64,000 nt of DNA. Source: Streptomyces sp. RKAG290 (GTDB taxonomy: Bacteria; Actinomycetota; Actinomycetes; Streptomycetales; Streptomycetaceae). This document shows positions 62,770-64,000 of the stretch, in pieces. Every line of letters begins with the position of its first letter. The stretch's first letter is position 1. The stretch lies in NCBI RefSeq assembly GCF_023701695.1, contig NZ_JAJOZC010000001.1:744001-808000 (forward strand), in the 5' to 3' direction. A program made the position numbers and the translations under genes. The notes beneath the pieces were generated by a model. The model was given only the letters and a program-made list of their open reading frames with translations. It had not been told where the DNA came from and searched no databases.

Positions 62770-64000
62770 TCAGTGCGCCCCGACCGAAGCCGCCTTGACC
62801 GGATCGCTGGCCTCCGGCTCCACGTCAGGCTCGGTGTCCGGCTGCCGGCCCAGGTGGTTGAAGGCCAGGTTGAGGACGATCGCCACGACGCACCCGGTGG
62901 AGATCCCGGAGTCCAGGACGACGAGCAGGTCCTTGGGGAACGCGTGGTAGAACTCCGGCGCGGCGATCGGGATCAGGCCGATGCCGACGGCGGCGGCCAC
63001 GATCAGCGCGTTCTCGCCCTTCTCCAGTGCCGCACTCGCCAGCGTCTGGATGCCGCTCGCGGCGACCGAACCGAAGAGCACGATGCCCGCGCCGCCGAGC
63101 ACCGGCAGCGGTACCAGCGCGATGACGGAGGCGGCCACCGGGAACAGGCCGAGCAGGATGAGGATGCCGCCGCCCGCGGCGACCACGAAGCGGCTGCGGA
63201 CCTTGGTCATCGCGACCAGACCGATGTTCTGGGCGAAGGCGCTGCACATGAAGCCGTTGAAGAGCGGGCTGATGGCGCTGCCCAGCGTGTCGGCGCGCAG
63301 ACCGCCCTCGATGGTCCGCTCGTCGGCGGGACGGTCCACTATCTTGCCGAGCGCCAGCATGTCGGCGGTCGACTCGGTCATGCAGACCAGCATGACGATG
63401 CACATCGAGACGATCGCGGCGACCTCGAACTGCGGCGCCCCGAAGTGGAACGGGGTGGGGAAGCCGACCATGTCGGCGTCCTTGATGGCGCCGAAGTCGG
63501 TGATGCCGACCGGGATGGCGATCAGGGTGCCGATGACGAGTCCGAGCAGGATCGCGATCTGCTGGAGGAAGCCGCGCAGCAGCTTGCGCAGGGCGAGGAC
63601 GATCACCAGGGTGACCGCGGCCATGATGATGTTGGTGGTCGAACCGTAGTCGTCGGCAGTGGCGTTGCCGCCCTGGGACCAGTTGAAGGCGACCGGGAGC
63701 AGCGAGACACCGATCAGGGTGATGACCGTGCCGGTGACGACGGGCGGGAAGAACCGCACCAGTTTGCAGAAATAGGGGGCGAGGACGAAGCCGAGAAGGC
63801 TCGCGACGATGATCGCGCCGAAGATGACGGCGATGCCGTCGTGTCCGCGGTCCTTGCCGATGGCCACCATCGGGGTCACTCCGGCGAACGAGACGCCGTT
63901 GACGAACGGCAGCCGAGCGCCTATTCGCCAGAACCCGAGGGTCTGGAGCAGGGTGGCTATCCCCGCGGTGAACAGGCTCGCCCCCATCAGGAAGGCGGTC
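62770..64000 (-). CDS. NCS2 nucleobase:cation symporter (uracil/xanthine/urate permease), partial
   Basis: The right window edge cuts the start of this gene; 410 codons are visible. Seen: ARLPFVNGVSFAGVTPMVAI, FFPPVVTGTVITLIGVSLLP, the signature ITDFGAIKDADMVGFPTPFHF and the substrate-site helix VCMTESTADMLALG followed by NGFMCSAFAQNIGLVAMTKV. The QNIG motif and many helices are characteristic of xanthine/urate members of NCS2. It imports purine bases by cation symport. With allantoin genes in the same window it could feed purine catabolism, but no shared operator was seen because its promoter is outside the window. Confidence 0.9.
   Translation of the reverse strand, partial: TAFLMGASLFTAGIATLLQTLGFWRIGARLPFVNGVSFAGVTPMVAIGKDRGHDGIAVIFGAIIVASLLGFVLAPYFCKLVRFFPPVVTGTVITLIGVSLLPVAFNWSQGGNATADDYGSTTNIIMAAVTLVIVLALRKLLRGFLQQIAILLGLVIGTLIAIPVGITDFGAIKDADMVGFPTPFHFGAPQFEVAAIVSMCIVMLVCMTESTADMLALGKIVDRPADERTIEGGLRADTLGSAISPLFNGFMCSAFAQNIGLVAMTKVRSRFVVAAGGGILILLGLFPVAASVIALVPLPVLGGAGIVLFGSVAASGIQTLASAALEKGENALIVAAAVGIGLIPIAAPEFYHAFPKDLLVVLDSGISTGCVVAIVLNLAFNHLGRQPDTEPDVEPEASDPVKAASVGAH

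Noticed and set aside
1..64000. CRISPR array, tRNA or rRNA genes
   Set aside because: No regularly spaced direct repeats with unique spacers and no tRNA-like cloverleaf or rRNA-like conserved sequence were noticed.

Overview
The window is GC-rich, uses G/C-ending codons and frequent GTG/TTG starts, and carries typical Streptomyces gene sets: LAL regulators, ROK glucokinase, AllR/allantoin genes, GH46 chitosanases, an SAV_915-family protein and a DUF5955 protein. I read it as a Streptomyces chromosome segment. The right three quarters resemble the allantoin / malate synthase neighbourhood of well-studied streptomycetes. The left 14 kb looks accessory, with transposase debris, three large LuxR-type (LAL) regulators, a poly-gamma-glutamate hydrolase, a small deaminase and a truncated racemase. 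No rRNA, tRNA or CRISPR array was seen.

Layout. 0-14 kb: IS remnants, a short unknown gene, LAL regulators at 1136-3946 (+), 5462-8293 (-) and 9602-12293 (+, interrupted), PGA hydrolase, deaminase, an Ser/Gly-rich membrane protein and a racemase fragment. 14-24 kb: lysA-type decarboxylase with an SAV_915 protein, an APC permease, ROK glucokinase, a ribose/inositol-type sugar ABC transporter and a divergent Gfo/Idh dehydrogenase. 24-34 kb: a P450-thioesterase-P450 operon, a two-component system, a DMT exporter, a TetR regulator and redox enzymes (SDR, AKR). 34-38 kb: allantoicase, allantoinase and the divergent IclR regulator AllR. 38-44 kb: a peptide ABC transporter. 44-48 kb: an ABC exporter divergent from a second two-component system. 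48-51 kb: MobA-like transferase and malate synthase. 51-54 kb: a three-gene operon of a repeat peptide, a JmjC oxygenase and a sucrase/ferredoxin-like protein. 54-64 kb: dipeptidase with YfcC transporter, an FN3 lipoprotein, an amidohydrolase, two tandem chitosanases and an NCS2 nucleobase permease.

How genes work together. Allantoinase and allantoicase convert allantoin to ureidoglycolate, which leads to glyoxylate, and malate synthase consumes glyoxylate. Palindromes lie over the allantoin and malate synthase promoters, and AllR is the obvious candidate to bind them. The NCS2 permease at the right edge could import purines for the same route.

The most interesting candidate for an undescribed system is at 51382-53768. 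An 87-residue peptide with three identical 23-residue repeats overlaps by TTGA the start of a JmjC-type Fe(II)/2-oxoglutarate oxygenase that keeps its His-x-Asp...His triad, followed by a thioredoxin-like ferredoxin gene. I infer a modified repeat peptide whose repeated His or Asp is hydroxylated.

Caution on sequence quality. At least eight gene breaks across the window are each repaired by adding one base to a G or C run of about 4 to 6 bases. This restores full-length, family-like proteins (LAL3 twice, glucokinase, YfcC, FN3 lipoprotein, first chitosanase and others). Under-called homopolymers are a more economical explanation than widespread gene decay.
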